Assembly (NCBI GenBank): GCA_963925675.1
Contig: CAWUSW010000031.1
Span: forward strand, 10,706-74,705
Length of the DNA: 64,000 nt
Source of the DNA: Eutrophocola sp963925675
GTDB taxonomy: Bacteria > Pseudomonadota > Gammaproteobacteria > Pseudomonadales > Pseudohongiellaceae
Direction: 5' to 3'
The translations under genes were made by a program, and so were the position numbers. Below the pieces are notes generated by a model. The model had not been told where the DNA came from. It saw only the letters and a list, made by a program, of their open reading frames with translations, and did no database searches. This document shows positions 1 to 7,179 of the stretch, piece by piece (the first letter of the stretch is position 1; each line of letters starts with the position of its first letter).

Positions 1-221
1 GTAATCTGCCTATATATTTCCTGGCGCAAATCAGCCGCAATAGGTGCATCAGATCCCGCCAGGTTGGAATTCAGACATTTGGGGCAGCGCATTTCATAAG
101 TGAGCTTTTTGAAGCGATCTTCTTCCTGCTCGGACTCAAACGCATATTCCTGAATCGCACTAAAAACAGGCGCAACAAAAAGCAGCAGGAGAATCGCACA
201 GATGAACTTTCTTAATATCAT
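1..221 (-). CDS. ccmH: Cytochrome c maturation protein CcmH, N-terminal part (runs off window)
   Basis: The minus-strand frame opens with ATG at 219-221 and stays open to the window edge, giving about 73 residues. It has a hydrophobic signal/anchor segment (about residues 6-22) followed by the redox motif CPKC in the context RCPKCLN, the hallmark of CcmH, which reduces apocytochrome CxxCH motifs in the periplasm. It lies directly downstream of ccmG, the usual ccmFGH order. The C-terminal part, and any ccmI, lie outside the window. Unusually, a block of 7-bp repeats and an REP-like palindrome (224-377) separates it from ccmG, where these genes normally sit close together. Identity is confident from motif and context; only the first half of the protein is visible. 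Confidence 0.88.
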   Translation of the reverse strand, partial: MILRKFICAILLLLFVAPVFSAIQEYAFESEQEEDRFKKLTYEMRCPKCLNSNLAGSDAPIAADLRQEIYRQI

Positions 222-223
222 AT

Positions 224-268
224 TTAACTTTCAACTTTCAACTTTCAACTTTTTAACTTCTAACTTCT
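224..268 (+). repeat. Heptamer tandem array (ACTTTCA/ACTTTTT type)
   Basis: About six imperfect copies of a 7-bp unit of the form ACTTNNN (ACTTTCA, then ACTTTTT- and ACTTCTA-like units) lie just upstream of the ccmH start codon. Together with the REP-like palindrome at 269-297 and the second array at 300-377 they form one composite element between ccmG and ccmH. Similar composites occur at 11984-12106 and 37641-37823. Confidence 0.8.
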
Positions 269-297
269 GTCGGATGGCGCCGCGCTTATCCAGCCTA
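269..297. repeat. REP-like palindrome within composite element
   Basis: An imperfect palindrome, CGGATGGCG then CGCTTATCCAG, resembles the classic enterobacterial REP/PU sequence (GCCGGAT...ATCCGGCCTAC). It is centred between two heptamer arrays. The clearest copy in the window is at 37743-37776. The resemblance is seen by eye and was not computed. Confidence 0.6.
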
Positions 298-299
298 AG

Positions 300-377
300 C
301 TTGTACCTTGTACCTTGTACCTTGTACCTTGTACCTTGTACCTTGTACCTTGTAACTTGTAACTTGTAACTTGTAAC
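300..377 (+). repeat. Heptamer tandem array (TTGTACC x7, TTGTAAC x4)
   Basis: Seven perfect copies of TTGTACC (301-349) are followed by four copies of TTGTAAC (350-377). The array ends against the ccmG stop codon at 380-382. Read in the ccmG sense, the sequence is stop codon, TAGT, then repeated ACAAGTT and ACAAGGT units. The switch from one perfect unit to another suggests local amplification of two variant units. Confidence 0.95.
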
Positions 378-379
378 TA

Positions 380-913
380 TTACCTAATTTTTTCCAACAG
401 AGGTTCAAAACTGTCATCCCACACAGCTCTGTCGATAGCACCAATATGTCGGAATAGAATCATGCCATTTTGATCAACAAGGAATGTTTCAGGGGCTCCG
501 GTAACGCCAAGATCAATTCTTAAAGAACTGCCAAAATCCACGACATTACGATCAAATGGATTGCCCCGCTCTTCCAGAAAAAGCCGGTCTTCTGCAATAG
601 AATCATCATAGCTGATACCTATAAATGTGATATCCGGCTCCTTTTCACTCATCTCAAGTAAAAAAGGATGCTCTATATGACAAGGTATGCACCAGGAACC
701 CCAGATATTAACTATGAGAATTTTCCCCAGAATATCCTCTCTCGAGAAGCTACCCTGCTGCGCATAAAGACTGGGCAAGCTGAATTCAGGAAAAGGTTTG
801 TCCACCAAGGCAGAAGGGACAACATTCGGATCACGGGTTAAGCCGAACATTAAAAACCCTGCCATGGTCAGGAACAGCGCAACAGGAATGAATAATTTTA
901 CGCGTCTATTCAT
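380..913 (-). CDS. ccmG: Thiol:disulfide interchange protein CcmG (DsbE)
   Basis: 177-residue membrane-anchored thioredoxin-like protein. Residues about 8-25 form an N-terminal membrane anchor. The active site reads WGSWCIPC with cysteines at 75 and 78, followed by a TlpA/CcmG-type fold including the GAPETFLVD cis-proline strand. In the Ccm system CcmG keeps the apocytochrome cysteines and CcmH reduced in the periplasm, receiving electrons from DsbD; a DsbD is encoded at 45454-47589. It lies 5 bp after ccmF in the ccm operon. Length and motifs are normal for the family. The 3' end abuts a heptamer repeat array. Confidence 0.95.
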   Translation of the reverse strand: MNRRVKLFIPVALFLTMAGFLMFGLTRDPNVVPSALVDKPFPEFSLPSLYAQQGSFSREDILGKILIVNIWGSWCIPCHIEHPFLLEMSEKEPDITFIGISYDDSIAEDRLFLEERGNPFDRNVVDFGSSLRIDLGVTGAPETFLVDQNGMILFRHIGAIDRAVWDDSFEPLLEKIR

Positions 914-918
914 TTTGC

Positions 919-2946
919 TTAACCCGTCTCACCGGCAAGGTCAGGCGCGGTATTGATTGCAGCATCGGCTTGACTGACCGGTTCTTTTTCTGTTTTTACT
1001 TCCTTCACCCTGTAGCGCTTATCGAGAATGGCGGTAAACCCGCCTGCCGCCATCAGGAAAGCTCCGAGCCAGATCCAGAACACAAAAGGTTTCATATGGA
1101 TTCTTACTACCCAGGCACCGTCACCACGGGGGTCTCCCAATGCAGCAAAAAGGTCTCTAAAAAATCCCACATCGATATCTGCTTCAGTCTGCACACTGCC
1201 TGTGGCACGATAAGTACGTTTTTCAGGAGTCAGGGTTAAATACGACTTGCCATTTTTAAGTACCGTAATCTCACCGGCATCGGCCGTGTAATTGGGCCCC
1301 TGTATTGGCGACACGCCTTCAAAAATAAATTCGTAACTGCCAATTTCAATACTTTCTCCAGGTGCCAGGCGTACATCACGCTCTTCGCTGTAGTGGCTGG
1401 TCAGACAAATCCCCAGAATAATCACCGCCATGCCAAAGTGGGCAATCTGCATACCGCAGTAACTCAGACTCAGGCTTTTCAATCCTTGTAATAGTGACTC
1501 CTTGTTTGACGTCTTAACCTGGATATCACGGGCAATACCAAACACTATCCAGAAGGCCAGCGTTACTGCCACGAAAATCCCGATATTGACTTCGCGTGTA
1601 ACGATCAATGGCACTAAGATACCAAGGGCTACACTCGCCACGGCGACTTTCAGCAACTGCTTTTTTAAATAAGATAATGATGTTTTTTTCCATCTGGAGA
1701 TGGAACCCACCGTCAGAAAAGCAACAAGAATTCCCATCAAGGGCAGGAAAATAGTATTGAAGTAGGGAGCCCCTACCGAGACCGGTTGATCTTCACCATT
1801 AATGGCCGCATGAATTAGTGGATAGAGCGTGCCCAATAGAATACCGGCGGTAGCAACCACCAGCAAAATATTGTTTATCAGCAAAAATACTTCCCGGGAA
1901 GTTACTGTGTAACTGGCATTACCTTTTACCACTGGCGCGCGTAATGCATACAAAAACAGGGATGCACCTATGACCAGTAGCAAGATGGTCAACAGTACCA
2001 GCCCCCTTTCAGGATCTACAGCGAAGGCATGCACCGAAGTAAGAAGTCCGGAACGCACGATAAATGTGCCCAGCAGACTCAGTGAAAATGCAGCAATTGC
2101 CAGCAATACTGTCCAGCTTTTAAATACCCCGCGTTTTTCCGTGACCGCCAGAGAGTGAATCAGTGCGGTGCCTACCAGCCATGGCATGAAAGCAACATTT
2201 TCCACTGGATCCCAGAACCACCAACCGCCCCAGCCCAGTTCGTAGTAAGCCCACCAACTACCCAGCGCGATGCCTATGGACAGGAAAGCCCAGGCAATAT
2301 TGGTCCAGGGCCTGGTCCAGCGTGCCCAGGCAGCATCAAGTTTCCCTGTTAATAATGCCGTGATAGCAAAAGCATAAGCCACCGAGAACCCTACATAGCC
2401 CATATACAAAAAAGGCGGATGCACGATTAGCCCGAAATCCTGCAATAAGGGATTAAGGTCTGTTCCCTCTGCCGGAGTATTTAACATCAAACGATCAAAA
2501 GGATTGGACGTCAGTAGCATGAATATCAAAAAGCAGACACTGATAATACCCATCACTGCCAGCACTCTTGCCAGAATATCCAGGGGCAAATTACGACTGA
2601 ACAAACTCACAGCGTAGGTCCAGCTCGCCACCATCAATACCCAGAGCAGCAGTGAGCCTTCATGGCCTCCCCAGACAGCTGTGAACTTGTAATACCAGGG
2701 CAGTAGGGTATTTGAATTACGTGCAACATAGGCAACAGAAAAATCATCATGCAGAAATGCCCAGGCAAGGCAGGCAAAACTTATCACCATGAAAACCCAG
2801 ATACCCGAACACAAGGGACGCGATAAGGTCATCAACATGGGGTTATTCCGGTAAACGCCTACCATCGGCAGAACGCTCAATAAACAAGCCAGGCTTAAAG
2901 CAAGTACCAGGGAAAAGTTACCTAGTTCAGGAATCATTGATGACAT
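919..2946 (-). CDS. ccmF: Cytochrome c heme lyase subunit CcmF
   Basis: 675-residue polytopic membrane protein with the tryptophan-rich WWD signature (WGGWWFWDPVENVAF, about residues 238-252) that handles heme in the CcmF/CcmC/CcsA superfamily. It has many membrane segments and a large periplasmic loop near the C-terminus (about 510-615) before a last membrane helix. CcmF takes heme from holo-CcmE and, with CcmG and CcmH, attaches it covalently to CxxCH of apocytochromes. Its start overlaps the ccmE stop by 13 bp, indicating translational coupling. The final 25 or so residues are polar and probably cytoplasmic. Confidence 0.96.
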   Translation of the reverse strand: MSSMIPELGNFSLVLALSLACLLSVLPMVGVYRNNPMLMTLSRPLCSGIWVFMVISFACLAWAFLHDDFSVAYVARNSNTLLPWYYKFTAVWGGHEGSLLLWVLMVASWTYAVSLFSRNLPLDILARVLAVMGIISVCFLIFMLLTSNPFDRLMLNTPAEGTDLNPLLQDFGLIVHPPFLYMGYVGFSVAYAFAITALLTGKLDAAWARWTRPWTNIAWAFLSIGIALGSWWAYYELGWGGWWFWDPVENVAFMPWLVGTALIHSLAVTEKRGVFKSWTVLLAIAAFSLSLLGTFIVRSGLLTSVHAFAVDPERGLVLLTILLLVIGASLFLYALRAPVVKGNASYTVTSREVFLLINNILLVVATAGILLGTLYPLIHAAINGEDQPVSVGAPYFNTIFLPLMGILVAFLTVGSISRWKKTSLSYLKKQLLKVAVASVALGILVPLIVTREVNIGIFVAVTLAFWIVFGIARDIQVKTSNKESLLQGLKSLSLSYCGMQIAHFGMAVIILGICLTSHYSEERDVRLAPGESIEIGSYEFIFEGVSPIQGPNYTADAGEITVLKNGKSYLTLTPEKRTYRATGSVQTEADIDVGFFRDLFAALGDPRGDGAWVVRIHMKPFVFWIWLGAFLMAAGGFTAILDKRYRVKEVKTEKEPVSQADAAINTAPDLAGETG

Positions 2947-3389
2947 ACCTCTATGGATGCTGATTCAGCAGCATCGAGTGATGCTTTTACTTCTGCGGAC
3001 ATATAATTCTCATCATGTTTTGCCAGAATCTGGGTTGCTTTAAATGTCCCAGCGTTATCCAGGGAACCGTCAGCGACAACGCCCTGGCCTTCCCGAAACA
3101 GATCTGGTAACGGTCCGGTATAACTCACCAGCACATCATTGCAGAAATCCGTGGCAAGAAAATTCACCTCTGCCCCCTCAAGACCCTCCTTGACCAGGCT
3201 GCCCATTTTCACCATGCCGCCAACTCGAAAGCTCTGTCCCTGGCCCACCTCACCTGCGGATATTTCCGTCGGGGTGTAAAACACATTGATACCTTCTTTG
3301 AGGGCAAACAAGACGAGACCTATAGCCAGTGCTGAGCCAAAAATGATAAACAACACTATAGCCAGCTTCTGCTGTCGATGCGCTAACAT
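2934..3389 (-). CDS. ccmE: Heme chaperone CcmE
   Basis: 151-residue periplasmic heme chaperone anchored by one N-terminal helix (about 10-30). The family heme-binding motif is intact: AKHDENY with His125 and Tyr129, equivalent to E. coli His130 and Tyr134. The His binds heme covalently for transfer from CcmC to CcmF. The OB-fold body (RVGGMVKMGS onward) is as expected. The start codon overlaps the ccmD stop by one base and the end overlaps ccmF. Residues just after the heme site (MSAEV) differ slightly from the common MPPEV form. Confidence 0.96.
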   Translation of the reverse strand: MLAHRQQKLAIVLFIIFGSALAIGLVLFALKEGINVFYTPTEISAGEVGQGQSFRVGGMVKMGSLVKEGLEGAEVNFLATDFCNDVLVSYTGPLPDLFREGQGVVADGSLDNAGTFKATQILAKHDENYMSAEVKASLDAAESASIEVCHQ

Positions 3390-3574
3390 TACTGATTCTC
3401 CTCGCGTCTTAGACGAGCTTTGATTTGTTTTACTATCTTACGTCGGGAATATGCAGGTGGTACTACCGTGACCAGGAAAAACAGCAAAAAAAACAGATAC
3501 ACTGGCCACACATATTGCGCATAACCGCCCATGTTAAGTAATTCTGCCAGGCTGTTGAACTGAAATTCAGGCAT
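3389..3574 (-). CDS. ccmD: Heme exporter protein CcmD
   Basis: Small 61-residue single-pass membrane protein with a helix at about 18-40 and a strongly basic C-terminal tail (residues 43-57). This is typical of CcmD, which stabilises the CcmABC-CcmE complex and helps release holo-CcmE. It overlaps ccmC by 8 bp and ccmE by one base, so the three are translationally linked. Sequence conservation in this family is low; identification rests on position, size and topology. Confidence 0.88.
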   Translation of the reverse strand: MPEFQFNSLAELLNMGGYAQYVWPVYLFFLLFFLVTVVPPAYSRRKIVKQIKARLRREENQ

Positions 3575-4349
3575 TGGTATCTATCCCTGACACTGTGTCC
3601 GCTTTCGCATTATCACCCAACAACAAGTCCTTCACCCATTGGGAGCGTCTTTCTCGCAACAAAATCTCATTCTGGCTACGCAGAATAAGACCTATAAAAA
3701 ACAGACCAATAAACCCGAAACCAGTAAAAAACGCCGGAATCCAGATTTCTGGCGGGTTGGCGGATGAATCGCGCAAGGACAGATCACTGGCACCCTGGTG
3801 CAAGGTATTCCACCATTCCACGGAGTATTCGATAATCGGGATATTCACCAGACCCACAAGTGTCAATACAGCACAGGCCTTCGCCGCCGAATCACGTGAC
3901 TCAATAGCCGAGCGCAGAGCAATAATGCCCACAAAAATAAAAAACTGTAGCAAGGAGCTGGTCAGTCTGGCATCCCATATCCACCAGGTCCCCCAGGTGG
4001 GTATTCCCCAAAGCGAGCCACTCACCAGCATCAGTAGCGTAGCCATTGCCCCAATTGGTGCAACCGCTTTAGCCACAATGTCCGCCATTTTAATTTTCCA
4101 GATCAGCAAGGCCGCGCTACACAGAGCCATCATATAAAAGCTGCCTTTCATCAGGCCGGCGGCAGGAACATGCAGATAAATAATGCGGTAGTTATCCCCC
4201 ATCTGATAATCCGGCGGGGAAAAGCCCAGGCCCCAGATAATACCGACGACCAGCAACAGGCCAGTGATGCTCCACAACCAGGGCAGGACACGGTTACCAA
4301 TGGTATAAAACCATTTTGGTGAACCTAATTTATATAACCATTGCCACAT
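3567..4349 (-). CDS. ccmC: Heme ABC transporter permease CcmC
   Basis: 260-residue protein with about six membrane helices and the WWD signature (WGTWWIWDARLTS). CcmC loads heme onto CcmE at the periplasmic face and works with CcmA, CcmB and CcmD. The histidine-bearing segments flanking the WWD domain (YLHVPAA and NTLHQG) are present. The gene lies 15 bp after ccmB and overlaps ccmD. Length matches the family (about 245-260). Confidence 0.96.
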   Translation of the reverse strand: MWQWLYKLGSPKWFYTIGNRVLPWLWSITGLLLVVGIIWGLGFSPPDYQMGDNYRIIYLHVPAAGLMKGSFYMMALCSAALLIWKIKMADIVAKAVAPIGAMATLLMLVSGSLWGIPTWGTWWIWDARLTSSLLQFFIFVGIIALRSAIESRDSAAKACAVLTLVGLVNIPIIEYSVEWWNTLHQGASDLSLRDSSANPPEIWIPAFFTGFGFIGLFFIGLILRSQNEILLRERRSQWVKDLLLGDNAKADTVSGIDTNA

Positions 4350-4364
4350 TTATTAACAAACCCG

Positions 4365-5072
4365 TTAATTAATACTAATTTTCAAAGCTGCTGAAATCGC
4401 CAGTGGCGACAGGCTGACAGCAAGTGTGAACAGCGCTGCCAGCAGCGCCAGCAAACCGGAAAAAGCAGTGCCATTTATAGCTGCCTGAACCACCCCGGTA
4501 CCGAATACCAGCACCGGCACATAGAGAGGCAATATTAACACAGCCAACAATAATCCACTCCTGGACAGTCCTACTGTCAGTGCCATGCCAATCCCGCCCA
4601 ACAGAGTCAAGACAGGCGTTCCCAGCAGTAAGCTCAAGACCAGAGGCAGCATGCCCTCAGGACTCATGAACAACATGCTCGCCAATACCGGCGCAAGGAG
4701 AATGATTGGCAAACAGGCGACCAGCCAATGACTGAAAATCTTGGCCAGCAGCAGAAAATATAAAGGCTGAGGACTCATTAACAACTGTTCCAGGTTGCCA
4801 TCTTCAAAATCGGCCCGAAACAAACTGTCCATCGACAGCATCACTGCCAGCAGTGCGGTGACCCAGATAACCCCTGGAGCGATAGCACTGAGGAAGTTTT
4901 CATCTGTACCCACGCTAAGTGGAAACAGGGTCACGGCGATAACGAAAAACATCAGCGGATTAATTACATCCCCGGGGTTGCGAAAGGCCAGCAACATTTC
5001 CCGCCTGATTGTTGCTCCCATCACGCTCAGCAAACCCAGCTCACTGGCAGGCTTATTGGTGAGTGTATTCAT
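4365..5072 (-). CDS. ccmB: Heme exporter permease CcmB
   Basis: 235-residue integral membrane protein with about six helices and the CcmB pattern: an N-terminal cytoplasmic segment (IRREMLLAFRNPGDVINPLMFF) leading into the first helix. It is the membrane subunit partnered with the ATPase CcmA in releasing holo-CcmE from CcmC. Its start codon overlaps the ccmA stop in an ATGA arrangement, so the two are translationally coupled. Confidence 0.95.
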   Translation of the reverse strand: MNTLTNKPASELGLLSVMGATIRREMLLAFRNPGDVINPLMFFVIAVTLFPLSVGTDENFLSAIAPGVIWVTALLAVMLSMDSLFRADFEDGNLEQLLMSPQPLYFLLLAKIFSHWLVACLPIILLAPVLASMLFMSPEGMLPLVLSLLLGTPVLTLLGGIGMALTVGLSRSGLLLAVLILPLYVPVLVFGTGVVQAAINGTAFSGLLALLAALFTLAVSLSPLAISAALKISIN

Positions 5073-5701
5073 GACTCAGACTCCTGAGCTCTGGAATCAA
5101 GATTGATTACGTCTATATCACAGGCTATTTGCAAGGGGTGATGGGTAGTCAGAATCAGACTACCACCTGCATTTACAAAATCAGACAGCAATTGCTCCAC
5201 TTCACTGACGCCGCGTTTGTCCAGCGCAGTAAAAGGCTCATCCATCACCCACAATCTGGCAGAAGTAAGTTTCATGCGGGCAAGACTGACACGCCTTTGT
5301 TGCCCGGCCGACATCATGAAACACGGTACGTCATCATATCCGGCCAGCCCCAGCTCATCCAAGGCCGTCGAGATATCAATATTTCCGGTCTTGCCCTGGG
5401 ATGCACTAAACCAGCGTAAATTCTCTGTGGGACTCAATGTCCTGTTGATAGCTGGCGCATGCCCGAGGTAAAAAACATCAGAACAAAATTCACTGCGCAC
5501 TTGCTTGACAGGTGTTTCCTGCCAGAGAATTTCACCTGAGAAATCACTGTTCAGACCACAAAGGATTCTCAGCAAGGTCGTTTTGCCGCTACCATTGGAA
5601 CCTTGTATCTGCAGGGCCTTGCCCGGAGCAATAGAAAACGACAAATCCTTGAATAGAATTCGTTCATCCCGCTCACAATACAGGCCGCGTACTTCAAGCA
5701 T
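5069..5701 (-). CDS. ccmA: Cytochrome c biogenesis ABC transporter ATP-binding protein CcmA
   Basis: 210-residue ABC ATPase, first gene of the ccm operon. Walker A is GSNGSGKT at residues 34-41, the signature region is MSAGQQRRVSLARM, and Walker B is LWVMDEPFTALD followed by a switch histidine (LTTHH). CcmA hydrolyses ATP to release heme-loaded CcmE from CcmCD. It is short, as usual for CcmA. The promoter is probably the TATAAT-bearing site about 45 bp upstream (see 5744-5749). Confidence 0.96.
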   Translation of the reverse strand: MLEVRGLYCERDERILFKDLSFSIAPGKALQIQGSNGSGKTTLLRILCGLNSDFSGEILWQETPVKQVRSEFCSDVFYLGHAPAINRTLSPTENLRWFSASQGKTGNIDISTALDELGLAGYDDVPCFMMSAGQQRRVSLARMKLTSARLWVMDEPFTALDKRGVSEVEQLLSDFVNAGGSLILTTHHPLQIACDIDVINLDSRAQESES

Positions 5702-5743
5702 GTTCAGTGCCTACTTACAGTTACAAGCTATTAAAGGCCGGCG

Positions 5744-5749
5744 ATTATA
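5744..5749 (-). promoter_or_regulatory. Probable -10 element of the ccm operon promoter
   Basis: On the minus strand a perfect TATAAT (in GGTATAATCGCCGG) lies about 43 bp before the ccmA start. No good -35 hexamer is seen at the expected distance, so the site is supported mainly by the -10 match and its position. Other probable promoters in this window share the same -10 plus GC-rich discriminator pattern. Confidence 0.5.
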
Positions 5750-5823
5750 CCGAAAAATCAAAGAGATAGTGACGCTTAACGGTGCAAATAAATGGCACTG
5801 ATTATGAAACGTCCGTGCCCTGT

Positions 5824-6393
5824 TCAGGATCTAGGGGGAGTGACCCCAGTCTGTCCCTGATATTTGCCGTTGCGATCCTTGTAGGTGACTTCACATTGTT
5901 CATCGGATTCGTAGAACAACATCTGGGCCACGCCTTCATGGGCATAAATTTTCGCGGGAAGCGGTGTGGTATTGGAAAATTCCAGTGTCACATGTCCCTC
6001 CCACTCGGGTTCCAGCGGGGTGACATTGACAATGATGCCGCAACGGGCATAGGTGGATTTACCCAGACAAACCGTCAGGACATTGGACGGAATACGAAAG
6101 TATTCTATTGTCCGGGCCAGAGCAAAGGAATTTGGGGGAATGACACAGGTATCCTCATTGATACTGACAAAGCTGCTTTCGTCAAAATTCTTTGGATCTA
6201 CCACGCTGGAAGTATGTACATTGGTGAAAATCTTGAACTCAGAGGCACAGCGAACATCGTAGCCATAGCTGGATGTTCCGTATGAAATGACGGGTTTGCC
6301 ATTTACTTCCCGTATCTGATTAGGCTCAAACGGTTCCAGCATGCCATGCTCGCGCGCCATGCGCCGTATCCATTTATCAGACTTGATTGTCAT
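5824..6393 (-). CDS. dcd: dCTP deaminase
   Basis: 189-residue enzyme that deaminates dCTP to dUTP, the main source of dUMP for thymidylate synthesis in gammaproteobacteria. The family landmarks are present: the N-terminal segment KSDKWIRRMA, the substrate-binding stretch GKSTYARCG (where the family has G-K-S-[ST]-x-[AG]-R) and the C-terminal GKYQGQTGVTPPRS nucleotide-binding tail. Length is normal (E. coli 193). It stands alone on the minus strand, divergent from the cytochrome c gene at 6739. Confidence 0.96.
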   Translation of the reverse strand: MTIKSDKWIRRMAREHGMLEPFEPNQIREVNGKPVISYGTSSYGYDVRCASEFKIFTNVHTSSVVDPKNFDESSFVSINEDTCVIPPNSFALARTIEYFRIPSNVLTVCLGKSTYARCGIIVNVTPLEPEWEGHVTLEFSNTTPLPAKIYAHEGVAQMLFYESDEQCEVTYKDRNGKYQGQTGVTPPRS

Positions 6394-6484
6394 GTTTATT
6401 TCCCTTGTTTAAAAAACAGCAAATATTACTGCGTAAGTGACCAAGACACCACGTGTAATAACGCGTAAATAGCGAATTCAGCCA

Positions 6485-6513
6485 CTTTTATTTTGGTGCA
6501 ATGTTGCTATAAT
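6485..6513 (+). promoter_or_regulatory. Probable extended -10 promoter for cytochrome c
   Basis: TGCTATAAT at 6505-6513 is an extended -10 element (TG, one base, perfect TATAAT). The -35 position (CTTTTA, 17-bp spacer) is weak, as is common with extended -10 promoters. Transcription would start near 6520, leaving a leader of about 220 nt before the ATG at 6739. Confidence 0.55.
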
Positions 6514-6594
6514 CCCGCCCCGTCCAAGCAGCCTGATATAAATTACAAAGCAAACTTCCTATTTGCTAGCTATTACAGACTTTTCAGGGGCAAC

Positions 6595-6665
6595 TATCGC
6601 CTCTTCCTTAAATGGGAAAGTTTCGGAAAGCTGTAGCTACAGGACACCCCGAGCTAAGGTGAGCG
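6595..6665 (+). ncRNA. Candidate structured leader RNA upstream of cytochrome c
   Basis: Within the leader, AGGGGC can pair with GCCTCT around a 7-nt loop. TTCC can pair with GGAA around a short A/T-rich loop. TCGG and CCGA can enclose the perfect 12-bp palindrome CTGTAGCTACAG. This density of pairing in an otherwise A/T-rich leader suggests a cis-regulatory RNA. It does not match the cores of riboswitch classes I can recall (c-di-GMP, TPP, FMN, cobalamin, SAM, glycine, fluoride). No covariation evidence is available to me. Confidence 0.3.
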
Positions 6666-6738
6666 TTTCAAAAATAATTCAGCTGATGTTCAGTTAAACA
6701 AGGTTTTAATAATTTAATCTTAAATCAGGAGTAATCCA

Positions 6739-7077
6739 ATGAAGTTAAAAGCAACATTCGCAATTGCTGCACTCGTTTCTCTGTTTGCACCCAGTGCCTT
6801 CGCAGCTGGAGACGCTGCGCGTGGTCAAACCCTTTATGCTACCTGTGGCGCATGCCACGGCGCTCAAGGTGAAGGCATGCAGGCATTAAATGCCCCCTCA
6901 CTGGCTGGTCAGGAAGAATGGTATGTCATTCGTCAGCTACAGAATTTCAAAAATGGAATTCGTGGCACTAACCCCAAAGATATCTTTGGTATGCAGATGG
7001 CGCCTATGGCAATGACCTTGCCTACAGAACAGGCCATCGAAGATGTAGCTGCTTACATCAAAAGCCTGGAAGACTAA
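6739..7077 (+). CDS. Periplasmic class I cytochrome c (c553/c5-like)
   Basis: 112-residue secreted monoheme cytochrome. Residues 1-23 are a signal peptide ending in AFA-AG. The heme site CGACH is at 36-40 and the distal Met ligand is one of the methionines in GMQMAPM (85-90). The fold ends with the usual helix (QAIEDVAAYIKSLED). It probably shuttles electrons between respiratory complexes or to a terminal oxidase; the exact partner cannot be told from sequence. The ribosome site CAGGAG lies 7 bp before the ATG. It is monocistronic, with a strong terminator behind and a long leader in front. Confidence 0.92.
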   Translation: MKLKATFAIAALVSLFAPSAFAAGDAARGQTLYATCGACHGAQGEGMQALNAPSLAGQEEWYVIRQLQNFKNGIRGTNPKDIFGMQMAPMAMTLPTEQAIEDVAAYIKSLED

Positions 7078-7110
7078 GTCCGGCTACATATTTTAAAAAT
7101 ATGATTTATA

Positions 7111-7138
7111 AAAAAACCCGGCAATTGCCGGGTTTTTT
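7111..7138. terminator. Rho-independent terminator, bidirectional
   Basis: A-tract, perfect hairpin ACCCGGCA/TGCCGGGT around a minimal AT centre, then TTTTTT. It lies between the convergent cytochrome c gene and recJ and can serve both. Confidence 0.93.
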
Positions 7139-7179
7139 ATTGCCTGTGATTCACCCAGGGAAGGGCCATCTTGTTGCCA

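Larger units (their letters stand above)
6394..6738. other. 345-bp divergent intergenic region with long cytochrome leader
   Basis: Between dcd (minus) and the cytochrome c gene (plus). It holds an extended -10 promoter on the plus strand (6485-6513) and then about 220 nt of probable untranslated leader. No open frame of note is seen. The leader contains three local hairpin candidates described separately (6595-6665). Confidence 0.6.

Noticed and set aside
6595..6665. Cyclic-di-GMP (GEMM) riboswitch before the cytochrome c gene
   Set aside because: The conserved GEMM core (GACGCAAAGCC type sequence) is not present.
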